DNA of 35,092 nucleotides from Sphingomonas sp. Leaf22 (GCF_001421715.1 NZ_LMKP01000024.1:1-35092), one strand, 5' to 3'; shown: positions 23,205-32,701, counted from the first letter of the stretch. The notes: a model not told the origin generated them from the sequence alone. Program-made: numbers and translations.

Positions 23205-25028
23205 ATGTGTGGAATTGTTGGCATCATCGGCACCGACAGCGTCGCCGACCGGCTGCTCGATGGGCTCAAGCGCCTCGAATATCGCGGCTATGACTCGGCG
23301 GGCATCGCCACCGTGGAGGGCGGCGCGATCGAGCGTCGCCGGGCGTCGGGGAAGCTCAGGAACCTCGCCACCGAACTGGCCGCGCATCCGCTGCCCGGCC
23401 ATGTCGGCATCGCCCACACCCGCTGGGCGACGCATGGCGGGCCGACCACCAACAATGCCCACCCGCACGCGACCGGCGAAGTCGCGGTCGTCCACAACGG
23501 CATCATCGAAAACTTCAAGCCGCTGCGCGAGGAACTGACCGCGCGCGGCAGGGTGTTCACCAGTGAGACCGATACCGAGGTCGTCGCCCATCTGGTCAGC
23601 GAACAGGTCGAGGCCGGATTGTCCCCCGCCGATGCGGTCAAGGCGATCCTGCCGCGCCTGCACGGTGCCTTCGCGCTCGCCATCCTGTTTCGCCAGCATC
23701 CCGACCTGCTGATCGGGGCGCGCCTCGGTTCACCGCTGGTCGTCGGCTATGGCGACGACGAGGTGTATCTCGGCTCCGACGCGCTGGCGCTGGCCCCGCT
23801 GACCCAGCGTATCGCGTATCTGGAGGAGGGCGACTGGGTCGTCTGCCGCCGTGACGGCACCGAGATCTTCGATCGCGACAACAACCCCGTCGATCGCCCG
23901 GTCACGCTGTCGGGCGTCACCGGTGCGCTGATCGACAAGGGCAATCACCGCCACTTCATGCAGAAGGAGATTTACGAGCAGCCAATCGTCGTCGCGCAGA
24001 CGCTGCGCGGCTATCTCCAGCGGTTCGAAGGGCGCGTATCGCTGCCCATTCCCGATTTCGACCTGTCGGGGATCAAGCGCGTTACCATCGTCGCCTGCGG
24101 CACCAGCTTCTATGCCGGCATGGTCGCCAAATACTGGTTCGAACAATTCGCCCGCGTGCCGGTCGATTTGGACGTCGCATCCGAGTTCCGCTACCGCGCG
24201 CCGGTGATGGAGGAGGGCGGCCTCGCCCTGTTCATCAGCCAGTCGGGCGAGACCGCCGACACGCTGGCGGCACTCCGCCATGCCAAGGGCGAGGGGCAGA
24301 CGATCGCCGTCGTCGTCAACGTGCCGACCAGCACCATGGCGCGCGAGGCCGACCTGTTACTGCCGACCCATGCCGGACCGGAAATCGGCGTCGCCTCGAC
24401 CAAGGCGTTCACCTGTCAGCTCGCCGTGCTCGCCGCATTGGCCGCGAACCTCGCCAAGGCCAAGGGGCGGCTGAGCGAGGCCGAGGAACGCAGCATCGTC
24501 CGCCACCTCGCCGAGGCTCCCGCATCGATCAACGGCGCGCTCGCCTATGACGAATCGATCGAGGCGATGGCGGGCGTCATCGCGGCGGCGCGCGACGTGC
24601 TGTATCTGGGGCGCGGCACCGATTATCCGCTGGCGCTGGAAGGGGCGCTGAAGCTGAAGGAAATCAGCTATATCCATGCCGAGGGCTATGCGGCCGGCGA
24701 GATGAAGCACGGGCCGATCGCGCTGATCGACGAACATGTACCGGTGATCGTCATCGCCCCGTCGGGGCCGCTGTTTGACAAGACCGTCAGCAACATGCAG
24801 GAAGTGCAGGCGCGCGGGGGCAAGGTCGTGCTGATCTCCGACTATGACGGCATCCAGGCGGCGGGCGAAAACTGCATCGCCACCATCACCATGCCCAAGG
24901 TCCACCCGCTGATCGCGCCGATCGTCTATGCGGTCCCGGTGCAGCTGCTGGCATACCATGTCGCGGTCGCGAAGGGGACGGACGTCGATCAGCCGCGTAA
25001 TCTGGCGAAGAGCGTTACGGTGGAGTGA
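23205..25028 (+). CDS. glmS: Glutamine-fructose-6-phosphate aminotransferase GlmS
   Basis: The protein has 607 residues. The N-terminal glutaminase domain starts MCGIVGIIG with nucleophile Cys2. Two SIS sugar-isomerase domains (about 280-600) bind fructose 6-phosphate (TSFYAGM and SQSGETADTL). The C-terminal tail ends KSVTVE, which is normal. It makes glucosamine 6-phosphate, the first step to UDP-GlcNAc, feeding GlmU encoded upstream. The ribosome binding site is GGAGAGAGCGAT. I see no glmS ribozyme in the 19-base upstream gap. Confidence 0.97.
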   Translation: MCGIVGIIGTDSVADRLLDGLKRLEYRGYDSAGIATVEGGAIERRRASGKLRNLATELAAHPLPGHVGIAHTRWATHGGPTTNNAHPHATGEVAVVHNGIIENFKPLREELTARGRVFTSETDTEVVAHLVSEQVEAGLSPADAVKAILPRLHGAFALAILFRQHPDLLIGARLGSPLVVGYGDDEVYLGSDALALAPLTQRIAYLEEGDWVVCRRDGTEIFDRDNNPVDRPVTLSGVTGALIDKGNHRHFMQKEIYEQPIVVAQTLRGYLQRFEGRVSLPIPDFDLSGIKRVTIVACGTSFYAGMVAKYWFEQFARVPVDLDVASEFRYRAPVMEEGGLALFISQSGETADTLAALRHAKGEGQTIAVVVNVPTSTMAREADLLLPTHAGPEIGVASTKAFTCQLAVLAALAANLAKAKGRLSEAEERSIVRHLAEAPASINGALAYDESIEAMAGVIAAARDVLYLGRGTDYPLALEGALKLKEISYIHAEGYAAGEMKHGPIALIDEHVPVIVIAPSGPLFDKTVSNMQEVQARGGKVVLISDYDGIQAAGENCIATITMPKVHPLIAPIVYAVPVQLLAYHVAVAKGTDVDQPRNLAKSVTVE

Positions 25029-25033
25029 CCCCC

Positions 25034-25179
25034 AAATCCTCCCCATGCTGCGCATGGGGAGGGGAACCGCCGCGAAGCGGTGGTGGAGGGGCAGGCCCCA
25101 AACGTAACGTTGGCGTGCGCCGCCTCACCCCTCCACCAGCCTGCGGCTGGTCCCCCTCCCCACGATGTGGGGAGGATTT
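25034..25179. repeat. Long inverted-repeat element (CTCCCCA type)
   Basis: The left arm about 25034-25091 and the right arm about 25127-25179 pair over some 50 bases. Both have AAATCCTCCCC at the outer end and GGTGGAGGGG inward, and both have their own small hairpins (ATGCTGCGCAT, AGCCTGCGGCT). It sits in the gap between convergent glmS and the glycosyltransferase gene and could end both transcripts. Confidence 0.8.
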
Positions 25180-25185
25180 ACAGGA

Positions 25186-26070
25186 TCACCCCTTGTGGCG
25201 GAAATACGCCGCGAAGCCGCGCACCTGATGCTTCAGCTTCAACAAATCGCGGTTCTTGATCAGGTCGTGCTGCGATTTGCCCAGCACGTCGCGCAGCGCG
25301 GCGCGCACGCTTTCGACCATCCAGCTGCGCACCCGCTTCTGCCCCAGATGCTTGGCGAACAGCGCGCCATTGCCGAAGCCATAGCCGCGATACATCTTGC
25401 GCGCCGCATCCAGCCCGCGCCGGCCGTGATAATGATCCACGCGGAACGTCGGATCGTACAGGATCGGAATGCCCAGATCCTGCGCACGCACCAGATAATC
25501 GGTGTCGTCGGACCCGACGAACGCCGCACCCGCGCCGAAGCGTTCGTCGAACTTGCCGATCCGCTGCGCAACCGCGCGCTGCATCGTGAAGTTCGCGCCG
25601 ATGATGAAGCCGCTCGGCATCGCCGTCGGTCCCAGTTCGGCGGGATTGGCGGCGCGCTTGGTCGTGAACGGAATGTCGCGCGGATCGCCTAAGCCGACCA
25701 TGCCGCCGCGGATCACCTCGCGCGCATCGCTGGCATAGGCGGCACGGACGTGTTCGAAATAATCGGGTTCCAGCGTGCAGTCGTCGTCGGTCATGACGAT
25801 GATCCGCCCGCGCGCCGCGGCCAGCCCGGCATTGCGCGCGCACGACAGCCCGCGGCGTTCCTCGACCACGATCCGCACCGGCACCGCCTGCTGCGCGGCC
25901 CAGTGTTCCATCACCTGTTGCGTATCGTCGGTCGACCCGTTGTTGACGAGGACGACCTCGACCGATTGCTGCGCGCGCCCGACGGCGATGCCCAGCGCGT
26001 CGAGCGCCAGCGGCAGCTGTGCGGCACGGTTCAGCGTGCAGATGATGACACTGAATTCCGGGTCGGTCAT
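25186..26070 (-). CDS. Family 2 glycosyltransferase
   Basis: The protein has 294 residues, with a GT-A fold. It begins FSVIICTLNRAAQL (sugar-nucleotide site), then VEVVLVNNGSTDDT. The metal-binding DxD is TDDDC (near 112-116), and GSDDTDYLVRA serves as the ED-type catalytic segment. The C-terminus (about 235-290) is basic and helical. No membrane helices are seen, so it acts on a lipid-linked or cytoplasmic acceptor, probably in surface polysaccharide synthesis. It starts 7 bases after the pyruvyl transferase gene, with GAGGACGCC as ribosome binding site. Confidence 0.9.
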   Translation of the reverse strand: MTDPEFSVIICTLNRAAQLPLALDALGIAVGRAQQSVEVVLVNNGSTDDTQQVMEHWAAQQAVPVRIVVEERRGLSCARNAGLAAARGRIIVMTDDDCTLEPDYFEHVRAAYASDAREVIRGGMVGLGDPRDIPFTTKRAANPAELGPTAMPSGFIIGANFTMQRAVAQRIGKFDERFGAGAAFVGSDDTDYLVRAQDLGIPILYDPTFRVDHYHGRRGLDAARKMYRGYGFGNGALFAKHLGQKRVRSWMVESVRAALRDVLGKSQHDLIKNRDLLKLKHQVRGFAAYFRHKG

Positions 26071-26077
26071 GGCGTCC

Positions 26078-27100
26078 TCAGTTTCCGACTTGGTTCAGCA
26101 GGTCGACGGCCTGCGGTGCCGAGGTCGCCTGACGCGCGATGCCCAGGCCCTTGGTCCATGCATCGGCATAGCGGCCGATCTTGCCGTAGGAATTGTCAAG
26201 ATAGACATGCGGGATGTCGAGCAGCGTGCACATGATGTGACCATGCAGCCGGTCGGTGATGACCTTGCGCCCGTCGCTCAAGACACGGGCACCGCGATCG
26301 AACCGCTGGTTGGCGAGGTAGTTGTAGACCGAAACCTGCCGCTTGCTCTTGGTCAACGCCCCCGTCGCAATCGCGCGGGCGTTCGCGAAACGGCGCTGCC
26401 ACGTCCGTGATTTGGGCGATTCCGCCCGCCAGTCGGCTTCGCGCGCATTCGGGATGCTCTGCAACAGGGTGGCGTCGAGGTTCACCTTTTCCTTGTCGGT
26501 GCGCAGCAGCATGACGACGTCGTGGGTCGGCGTCGCCGGGCGCGGCAACAAGCCGATCCCGAACGCTGCGTCGGGAACCAGCGTCGGGGACAGGCCAAGC
26601 CGTTCCTGCGCAAAGGTGACGCTGTGACGATCACGGACCATCAGGTGAAAATCGGGGTGCGCGCCGAAGGAATCGACGCATTGCTGGATGGCCGTGTCGT
26701 CCTGAAACTGGATCGACTGCGGCGCCTGTACCAGTCGCCGATCGGTAAAGATGCGCGCCATCTTTTCGCGGAACTGCTGGTGCCGCGGCCACACGTCGCC
26801 GAAATTGCCGCCGCCATGCAGGAAGATCGGCCCGGTCGGTGCCGCGCGTCGCAACGCGGCTGCGTCGAACCGCGCGAGGCTGGCCACATAGCTGGGATCG
26901 CGACCGGTCAATTCACGCAGCACGGACAGTTCACCGAGATAGATCGCGCTGTCGCCGACATTGCCGTGATCGGGGAAGTCGATGATCGCGTAGGGATCCC
27001 CCCGGCCGACATGCTTGCCGAACTCTGTCAGCAGCAGTGCGCGCTGTGCGGCGATGACGCTTTCCGTGGAGCGCGAGGTCTCGGTACCGTGTTCGCTCAT
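26078..27100 (-). CDS. Polysaccharide pyruvyl transferase family protein
   Basis: The protein has 340 residues. It adds a pyruvate ketal from phosphoenolpyruvate to a sugar of a cell-surface polysaccharide. Family landmarks are DFPDHGNVGDSAIYLG near 41-56, LHGGGNFGD and, near the C-terminus, DRLHGHIMCTLLDIP and DNSYGKIGRYAD, as in ExoV/GumL-like enzymes. It is the first gene of a pair with the glycosyltransferase at 25186-26070. The start at 27100 is preceded by GGGGGACGT. The acceptor sugar is unknown; the nearby wecB, wecC, glmU and glmS suggest amino sugars (inference). Confidence 0.9.
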   Translation of the reverse strand: MSEHGTETSRSTESVIAAQRALLLTEFGKHVGRGDPYAIIDFPDHGNVGDSAIYLGELSVLRELTGRDPSYVASLARFDAAALRRAAPTGPIFLHGGGNFGDVWPRHQQFREKMARIFTDRRLVQAPQSIQFQDDTAIQQCVDSFGAHPDFHLMVRDRHSVTFAQERLGLSPTLVPDAAFGIGLLPRPATPTHDVVMLLRTDKEKVNLDATLLQSIPNAREADWRAESPKSRTWQRRFANARAIATGALTKSKRQVSVYNYLANQRFDRGARVLSDGRKVITDRLHGHIMCTLLDIPHVYLDNSYGKIGRYADAWTKGLGIARQATSAPQAVDLLNQVGN

Positions 27101-27444
27101 ACGTCCCCCATGATGATGAGGCGCGCATGATCGGGTTCGGCCGAAGAGTCAATTGAACAACCAACCATGTTTAATCCACAAACGGGAAGTTGCGGTGGTG
27201 CGCAGGTAATTCCGCGTCGCGACCCGCGTGGTGATTTTGGGGCGGTGCAGGATTTTCATGCGCGACCGATCGCTGCTCTGCACCCGCCACGTGCAATCCT
27301 GCCCGGTTCGCGAAGCATGCGCGCCGGCGACCGCTGCGTGGCGGGTAGGAATGCCACCGTACCCAACGCGTATCTTTTCGTTGCTGACGGACCCCATGCG
27401 CCGGCGCTGCGGTTGTCGCGGCGATGACAGTCTGGGGATGTGCG
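27101..27444. other. Intergenic gap between divergent genes
   Basis: The 344 bases separate the pyruvyl transferase gene (minus) from the sorbosone dehydrogenase-like gene (plus). I find no convincing gene, terminator or repeat. A comparatively AT-rich patch lies at about 27145-27185, the most promoter-like part, but no clear -35/-10 pair could be assigned. Confidence 0.4.
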
Positions 27445-28713
27445 ATGAAGGTCCGCAATATCGGCGCGGTGGCGTTGGCGTTGGTGTCGAATGCAGCGAT
27501 GGCGCAGACGCCGCAAAAGGCCATTCCGGGCCTCAGGGAAACCGACCCGCCCTATGCGACCGAATCGGTGGTCCGTCATCCGGTCACCGTCGGTTGGCCT
27601 GACGGCCGCACTCCGACCGCCCCGCGCGGGTGGCAGGTGGTGAAGTTCGCCGGCGGCCTCGATTATCCGCGGCAGGCGTTGTTGCTGCCCAATGGCGACG
27701 TGCTGGTTTCCGAAGCGCGCACCTTGCCCAAGCTGGACGCCGATCCCGAGGTCGCGCGCGGACAGGCGCTGTCGAAGACCACGGGCTACAGCGCCAACCG
27801 CATCACCCTGCTGCGCGATGCGAATCGCGACGGCATCGCCGAACAACGTTTCGTGCTGCGCGAGGGGCTGAACCAGCCGTTCGGGATGCAATATGTCGGC
27901 GGGCGGCTCTATGTCGCCAATACCGATGCGGTGGTCAGCTTTCCCTATCAACTGGGCAGCACCAGCATCACCGCGCCCCCACGCACCCATGTCACGCTGC
28001 CGGCGGGCGGGTACAACAACCACTGGACCCGCAATCTGCTGGCCAGCCCCGACGGGCGCACGCTGTATGTCTCGGTCGGGTCGGCATCGAATGTCGGCGA
28101 ATATGGCATGGACGAGGAAAAGCGCCGCGCCGCGATCCTCGCCATCGACCTGTCGACCGGGCGCGAGCGGCTCTATGCATCGGGCCTGCGCAATCCGGTC
28201 GGCATGGATTTCGTCCCCGGCACATCGACCCTGTGGACCGCCGTCAACGAGCGCGACGAGATCGGCGACGACATCTCGCCCGACTATCTGGTCGGGGTGC
28301 GTGAGGGCGGCTTCTATGGCTGGCCGTACAGCTATTACGGCAAGCAGGACCCGCGCCATGCCAACGAAAAGCGCGAATTGCTGGGTACCACCTTGCTGCC
28401 CGACGTCGCGGTCGGTGCCCATGCCGCCGCCCTCGGCATCGGGTTCGCGAAACAGGGCGCACCGACCGCCTATGTCGCGCGCCACGGGTCGTGGAACCGG
28501 TCGAGCTTCAACGGGTATGACGTGCTCGCGGTCCCCTTCGCCAATGGCCGCCCGGCCGGCGATCCGCAGCCGTTCCTGACCGGCTTCGTGGCGGACGCGA
28601 AGAAGGGCACCGTCCATGGCCGCCCGGTCAGCATCCAGACGCGGGCCGACGGCGCGATCTTCGTGGTCGACGATGCGGGGGATACGGTGTGGCTGGTGCG
28701 GCGGACGGGGTGA
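27445..28713 (+). CDS. Secreted PQQ-type sorbosone dehydrogenase-like protein
   Basis: The protein has 422 residues. Residues 1-20 form a signal peptide ending in AMA. The rest is a beta-propeller of the soluble glucose/sorbosone dehydrogenase family, with QPFGMQYVGG, GGYNNHWTRN, GLRNPVGMDFVPG, NERDEIGDDISPDY and RHGSWNRSSFNGYDV. These are the usual calcium, PQQ and catalytic loops. It probably oxidises a sugar or aldose in the periplasm, with PQQ supplied from elsewhere. The ATG at 27445 is chosen over 27424 because GGGGATG lies just upstream and the signal peptide starts there. A hairpin terminator overlaps its stop. Confidence 0.88.
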   Translation: MKVRNIGAVALALVSNAAMAQTPQKAIPGLRETDPPYATESVVRHPVTVGWPDGRTPTAPRGWQVVKFAGGLDYPRQALLLPNGDVLVSEARTLPKLDADPEVARGQALSKTTGYSANRITLLRDANRDGIAEQRFVLREGLNQPFGMQYVGGRLYVANTDAVVSFPYQLGSTSITAPPRTHVTLPAGGYNNHWTRNLLASPDGRTLYVSVGSASNVGEYGMDEEKRRAAILAIDLSTGRERLYASGLRNPVGMDFVPGTSTLWTAVNERDEIGDDISPDYLVGVREGGFYGWPYSYYGKQDPRHANEKRELLGTTLLPDVAVGAHAAALGIGFAKQGAPTAYVARHGSWNRSSFNGYDVLAVPFANGRPAGDPQPFLTGFVADAKKGTVHGRPVSIQTRADGAIFVVDDAGDTVWLVRRTG

Positions 28714-28732
28714 GGGGGCATTAGGCCCCCTC
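28712..28732 (+). terminator. Hairpin at the end of the sorbosone dehydrogenase-like gene
   Basis: GAGGGGGC (28712-28719) pairs perfectly with GCCCCCTC (28725-28732) around ATTAG. It overlaps the TGA stop at 28711-28713. No T-run follows, so it may act with the next repeat (28763-28866). Confidence 0.6.
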
Positions 28733-28762
28733 GATATTCAGCGGAAAGGTTGGCGCCATCGC

Positions 28763-28866
28763 CCCCCTCCCTGGAAGGGAGGGGCTGGGGGTGGGTAGGC
28801 TTGCGAGGGAATGTAACGTCCGCCAACGGACCGACCCACCCCCAACCCCTCCCTTCCAGGGTGGGG
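28763..28866. repeat. Inverted-repeat element (GGAAGGGAGGGG type)
   Basis: The left arm 28763-28797 and right arm 28833-28866 pair over more than 25 bases (GGAAGGGAGGGG, then TGGGGGTGGGT), with a loop containing TAACGTC. It fills the convergent gap between the sorbosone dehydrogenase-like gene and deoR. It differs in sequence from the elements at 3303, 17431 and 25034. Confidence 0.75.
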
Positions 28867-28926
28867 AGATGTTTGATCGCTTCGTAAATGCCTGTACGCC
28901 CGCCGACGAGGAGCATGGTGAGCAGT

Positions 28927-29694
28927 TCACGCGACGATCCACTCGACCCCGGCCGTCGCCGCTGCATAGTCCGCGTCGCACGCCCGGTCGCTGACGATCC
29001 GGTCGACCTCGGCGAACGACGCCACCGCGACCACGCTCGCCCGGTCGAATTTCGACGCGTCGACCGCCATCGTCACCCGCCGCGACTGGCCGATCATCTG
29101 CCGGCACAATTCGCCCTCGCCGATATGATAGTCGGTGAACCCCGCGTCGCGGTCGACCGATTCGGTCGACACGATCGCCATGCCGGGCCGGAATTGCGCC
29201 AGATACGCCCGCGCCGTCGCGTCGAAGAATGCACGGTAGCGATCGTCGAGCTCGCCGCCCGCCAGATACAGCCGGTTGCCGTTGCGCCCGCCCAGTTCGG
29301 CGGCGACGCCCAGCGCGTTGGTGACGATGGTCAGGTCGCGCTTGCCCTTCAGCGCCTGCGCGATGTGGAACGCGGTCGAACTGGCGTCGAGGTAGAGCGA
29401 TTCGCCGTCGGCCACCACCTGCGCCACCGCGGCGGCGATGCGTTGCTTAGGCACGGCATTGCGGTGCAGCCGCGCCTCGAACGGTCCTTCCTCGACCGAC
29501 TTGGCCAGCCGCGCCCCGCCATGGATACGCTCGATCAGGCCATCGGCCTCCAGCAGCCGCAATTCGCGGCGCACGGTTTCGTCCGAGACCGCCAGCACAT
29601 CGGCCAGCCCGTGGATGCCCATCGCCTCTCCCTGCGCCAGCAGGTCGAGGATTTCCTGGCGGCGGTCGCGGCGCTTCATCATGGGGTGCAGCAT
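28927..29694 (-). CDS. DeoR/GlpR-family transcriptional regulator
   Basis: The protein has 255 residues. The N-terminal helix-turn-helix begins KRRDRRQEILDLLAQ and continues VSDETVRRELRLLEADGLIERIHGGA-like residues (key residues DETVRREL and HGGA), the DeoR signature. The C-terminal sugar-phosphate sensor domain has TNALGVAAEL, GGELDDRYRAF and VDASKFDRAS. DeoR regulators usually repress until a phosphorylated sugar binds. The start at 29694 (MLHPMMKRR) is chosen from several in-frame codons (29739 GTG, 29694, 29682); ribosome binding sites are weak. It is divergent from the TonB receptor, which is probably its target. Confidence 0.88.
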   Translation of the reverse strand: MLHPMMKRRDRRQEILDLLAQGEAMGIHGLADVLAVSDETVRRELRLLEADGLIERIHGGARLAKSVEEGPFEARLHRNAVPKQRIAAAVAQVVADGESLYLDASSTAFHIAQALKGKRDLTIVTNALGVAAELGGRNGNRLYLAGGELDDRYRAFFDATARAYLAQFRPGMAIVSTESVDRDAGFTDYHIGEGELCRQMIGQSRRVTMAVDASKFDRASVVAVASFAEVDRIVSDRACDADYAAATAGVEWIVA

Positions 29695-29739
29695 ATCGCC
29701 CAAACCGCCGACCGCAACTGTCGATCGACCGATATCCAC

Positions 29740-29887
29740 ACAATATCATCATGATTGTTCGATTTTTTCCCAAACCGGTCGTCAGTCCGTCATGATCCTG
29801 ACCATATGTAACAAATTATACGTAATCGCACGGTAGGCGCGGAGTCGAACGGGGAACAACCCCGCATCCGATCCAAAGGGGAATTCC
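29740..29887. promoter_or_regulatory. Control region of deoR-type gene and TonB receptor
   Basis: This is AT-rich compared with its neighbours. It contains the palindrome ATCATGAT (29748-29755) and a related TCATGATC (29790-29797), possible halves of a regulator site. A TTATAC (29816-29821) is a plausible -10 for the receptor gene, but no good -35 matches. AAAGGGGAATTCC is the receptor's ribosome binding site. Site roles are inferred. Confidence 0.35.
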
Positions 29888-32701
29888 ATGTTGTCGTCTT
29901 CGACGCTGCCGGCTCGCCGGTGGCGCGCTTCCGCGCTCGCCCTGTCCAGCGCTGTCACCGCCCTCGTCATCGCCGCGCTGCTGCCCGCGACCGCGCAGGC
30001 ACAGGACGTGCCCGCTGCCGAACCCGCCGATCAGCAGACCGCCAGCGAGTCGCTGACCGACGACATCGTCGTCAACGGCCGTCGGCAGCGCACCGCGCTG
30101 ATCGAGGAACAGTCGGCGATTGCGACGATCGACATCGTCACGACCGGCGATGTCGCCATCCACTCGCAGACCAGCATCGCCGACCTTGCCAAGATGCTGC
30201 CCGGCGTCTCGGTCAGCCGCGATCAGGGCCGCAACCAGAGCGCAACCGGCGAAGCGCAGTTCGCGACGATCCGCGGCTTCGACACCGGTTACAACGCCTA
30301 CACCCTCGATGGCCTGCGCCTGCCGCAGACCTCGGGCAGCAACCGTGCGATCTCGCTCAACCTCTTCTCGCCCTTCGCGATCGGTGGCATCGTCGTCGAC
30401 AAGACGCCGGGTGCCGCGCGTGATGCCGACGCCATCGCCGGCATCATCGACCTGCGCACCCCGACCGCGTTCGACTTCGCGCAAGGCTTCACCCGCGCCC
30501 GCGTGCTGGGGCAGGTCGCCGGCCTCGCGCTCGACCGCGAGCAGGAGGCGTTCGGCGGCGCGATCGGGCTGGACACCGCGCGGCGTTTCGGCAGCGATCA
30601 CCAGTTCGGTGTGTATCTCGCCGGCTATTACGAGGAACGCGGCAACGCGGCGGAATCGACCGCGGTGCAGAACGCGTACCAGCCGACCAATTTTCCGACC
30701 AGCCTCGCCACGCTGACGTCGCGCGCCAATGCCGACGCGTTGTCGGCGGATGGCGTGCAGTGGAACTTCTACAACAACAAGATCAAACGCTACGGCGCGA
30801 CCGGATCACTCCACTTCCGGGGCGAGGCGATCGATCTGTTCGGGCGCGTGAACTACGCGACCTATCTGAACACCAACACGATGAACCAGACCGCGCTTCG
30901 CAACGAAGTGAACGGGACGCAGTCGCGCAGCAACCCGGTACGGACGTTGCCCGACGGCAGCACGACCCGCAACTACAACGCCACCGGCATCTACAATCCC
31001 GAGGGCGTGAACCCGGCAAGCTACTTCCGTACCGAAGACATCGAACAGGAACTGTTCTCGGCACAGGTCGGGGCGAAGGCGCACTGGAACGGCTTCGCCG
31101 CCGCATTGGAAGGGGCCTATGCCGATGGCCGCTTCGATCAGCCGACCCGCATCGAGGCGGCGTTCCGTGGACAGGCGTATAACGGAGCGGCGGGCAACAC
31201 CGGGACGGCAGTCGAAGGCGTTCGCGTCGACCTGTCCAACCCCCGGTCGCCACGCCCGATCCTGTCGGACGGTGCGACCAGCTATGTGTCGTCGCTCGAT
31301 CGTCCGACCCAGCTTTATGTCCAGCGCGGCTACGACTATCTGACCGAAACCAAAAAGACGCTGAAGGGCAGCATCGGCTGGACCGGCGACAGCGTGCTGT
31401 CCTCGGTCGAGGTCGGCGGGCTGTACGAGGATTCGGACCGCACCGGGCGCAGCCTGGCACCCGACAATACCCGCTACCGCTTCCGCACCGTGTTGCAGAG
31501 CGGCACCGTGCAGGGGCCGTCGATCAACCAGTATCTCGGCTACGTCCTCACGGACTTCCTCGATTATTATCCGGCCCGCCCGATCAAGGTGCTGTCGCGT
31601 GCGCAGCTCGATGCGCAGGTCCGTGATTATGTGCCGCTGATCACCGTGTCGCAGACGACGCTGAATCAGGGGCTGCTGGATGGCCATGAACAGCGCAAGG
31701 CGCTGTACGGCACCGCGACGCTGAAGCTCGGCAGTCTCGAAGTGATGCCGGGTATCCGATACGAGGATAACGGTTTTCGTGCCCGCTACTTCCTCAGCGA
31801 CGTGGGCGGTGCCCGCTTCATCAATGCCGGGCGGGACTACGACCATCTCGACCCCAGCCTGTTGGCAGCGTGGAAGCCCAGCGACCGGATCACCGTGCGT
31901 GCCGCCGCGCGGTCGAGCTATGCGCGCCCGTCCTTCGACCTGATCGCCGGTCCGACCCGGATCAGCGAGGCGAACAGCCAGGGCGTGGTCACGATCACCC
32001 AGCCCAATCCGGACCTGAAGCCGATACAGGCATGGAGCTACGACGCGGGTATCGATTTCTATGCCGGGGTCGGCCGCTATTTCCAGCTTGCCGCCTATTA
32101 TAAGGATCTGCGCAACTTCGTCGTCACCACCGCATCGCGCAGCGCGAGCGAAAGGACCGGCAACATCGAATACATCCGCCCGATCAACGGCGGCGGCGGC
32201 AAGGCGAAGGGGGTCGAGGCATCGGGCCGCTTCACCGTCGGCGACATGGTCGACAGCAGCTTCCTCGGCAATTTCGGCGTGGGCGGGAACATCACCTACC
32301 AGCAGACCGAGGCGAGCTATGTCATCCCGCTGAACGGCGTGCGCACCACCCGCACCAGCGCGCTGCCGCAGGCACCGGACCTGATCTACAATGCCGAGGT
32401 CTTCTATGCCGGCGGCGGGTTCCGCACGAACCTGTGGTACAATTACACCGGCCGCATCCTTGCGGCGGTGCAGGACAGCCAGCCCGACATCTATGTCCAG
32501 CCGGTCGGCGAACTGAACTTCGGTGCGGCCTATGAAGTCACCGACAATCTCGAAATCGGCGTGTCGGCGCGCAACCTGCTCGACCAGCACACCTATTGGG
32601 CGACGGTGGGCAAGGGCGAGACCTATATCTCGAACGACCGCAACGGCGGCTATCTGAAGACCGGCCGAGTGTTCCAGTTCAGCCTGACGATGAAGATGTG
32701 A
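29888..32701 (+). CDS. TonB-dependent outer membrane receptor (carbohydrate type)
   Basis: The protein has 937 residues. The signal peptide ends about residue 38 (TAQA). A DDIVVNGRR motif (58-66, TonB-box-like region) precedes the plug domain (about 75-200) with ADLAKMLPGVSVSRDQG, ATIRGFDTGYNAYTLDG and DKTPGAARDADAIAG. The remaining 730 residues form a 22-strand barrel and end VFQFSLTMKM. The style matches the large sphingomonad/Caulobacter receptors for saccharides and other plant compounds. It imports a nutrient using TonB energy. Upstream is deoR; downstream, after a repeat element, is a periplasmic acid phosphatase, suggesting a phosphorylated sugar or phytate as substrate (inference). 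Confidence 0.93.
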   Translation: MLSSSTLPARRWRASALALSSAVTALVIAALLPATAQAQDVPAAEPADQQTASESLTDDIVVNGRRQRTALIEEQSAIATIDIVTTGDVAIHSQTSIADLAKMLPGVSVSRDQGRNQSATGEAQFATIRGFDTGYNAYTLDGLRLPQTSGSNRAISLNLFSPFAIGGIVVDKTPGAARDADAIAGIIDLRTPTAFDFAQGFTRARVLGQVAGLALDREQEAFGGAIGLDTARRFGSDHQFGVYLAGYYEERGNAAESTAVQNAYQPTNFPTSLATLTSRANADALSADGVQWNFYNNKIKRYGATGSLHFRGEAIDLFGRVNYATYLNTNTMNQTALRNEVNGTQSRSNPVRTLPDGSTTRNYNATGIYNPEGVNPASYFRTEDIEQELFSAQVGAKAHWNGFAAALEGAYADGRFDQPTRIEAAFRGQAYNGAAGNTGTAVEGVRVDLSNPRSPRPILSDGATSYVSSLDRPTQLYVQRGYDYLTETKKTLKGSIGWTGDSVLSSVEVGGLYEDSDRTGRSLAPDNTRYRFRTVLQSGTVQGPSINQYLGYVLTDFLDYYPARPIKVLSRAQLDAQVRDYVPLITVSQTTLNQGLLDGHEQRKALYGTATLKLGSLEVMPGIRYEDNGFRARYFLSDVGGARFINAGRDYDHLDPSLLAAWKPSDRITVRAAARSSYARPSFDLIAGPTRISEANSQGVVTITQPNPDLKPIQAWSYDAGIDFYAGVGRYFQLAAYYKDLRNFVVTTASRSASERTGNIEYIRPINGGGGKAKGVEASGRFTVGDMVDSSFLGNFGVGGNITYQQTEASYVIPLNGVRTTRTSALPQAPDLIYNAEVFYAGGGFRTNLWYNYTGRILAAVQDSQPDIYVQPVGELNFGAAYEVTDNLEIGVSARNLLDQHTYWATVGKGETYISNDRNGGYLKTGRVFQFSLTMKM

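Noticed and set aside
25034..25179. CRISPR array or tandem repeat
   Set aside because: The repeats are inverted pairs, not regularly spaced direct repeats, and no cas gene is present.
27101..27444. Small genes in the intergenic gap
   Set aside because: Short frames here lack a ribosome binding site and recognisable composition; I could not support any of them.
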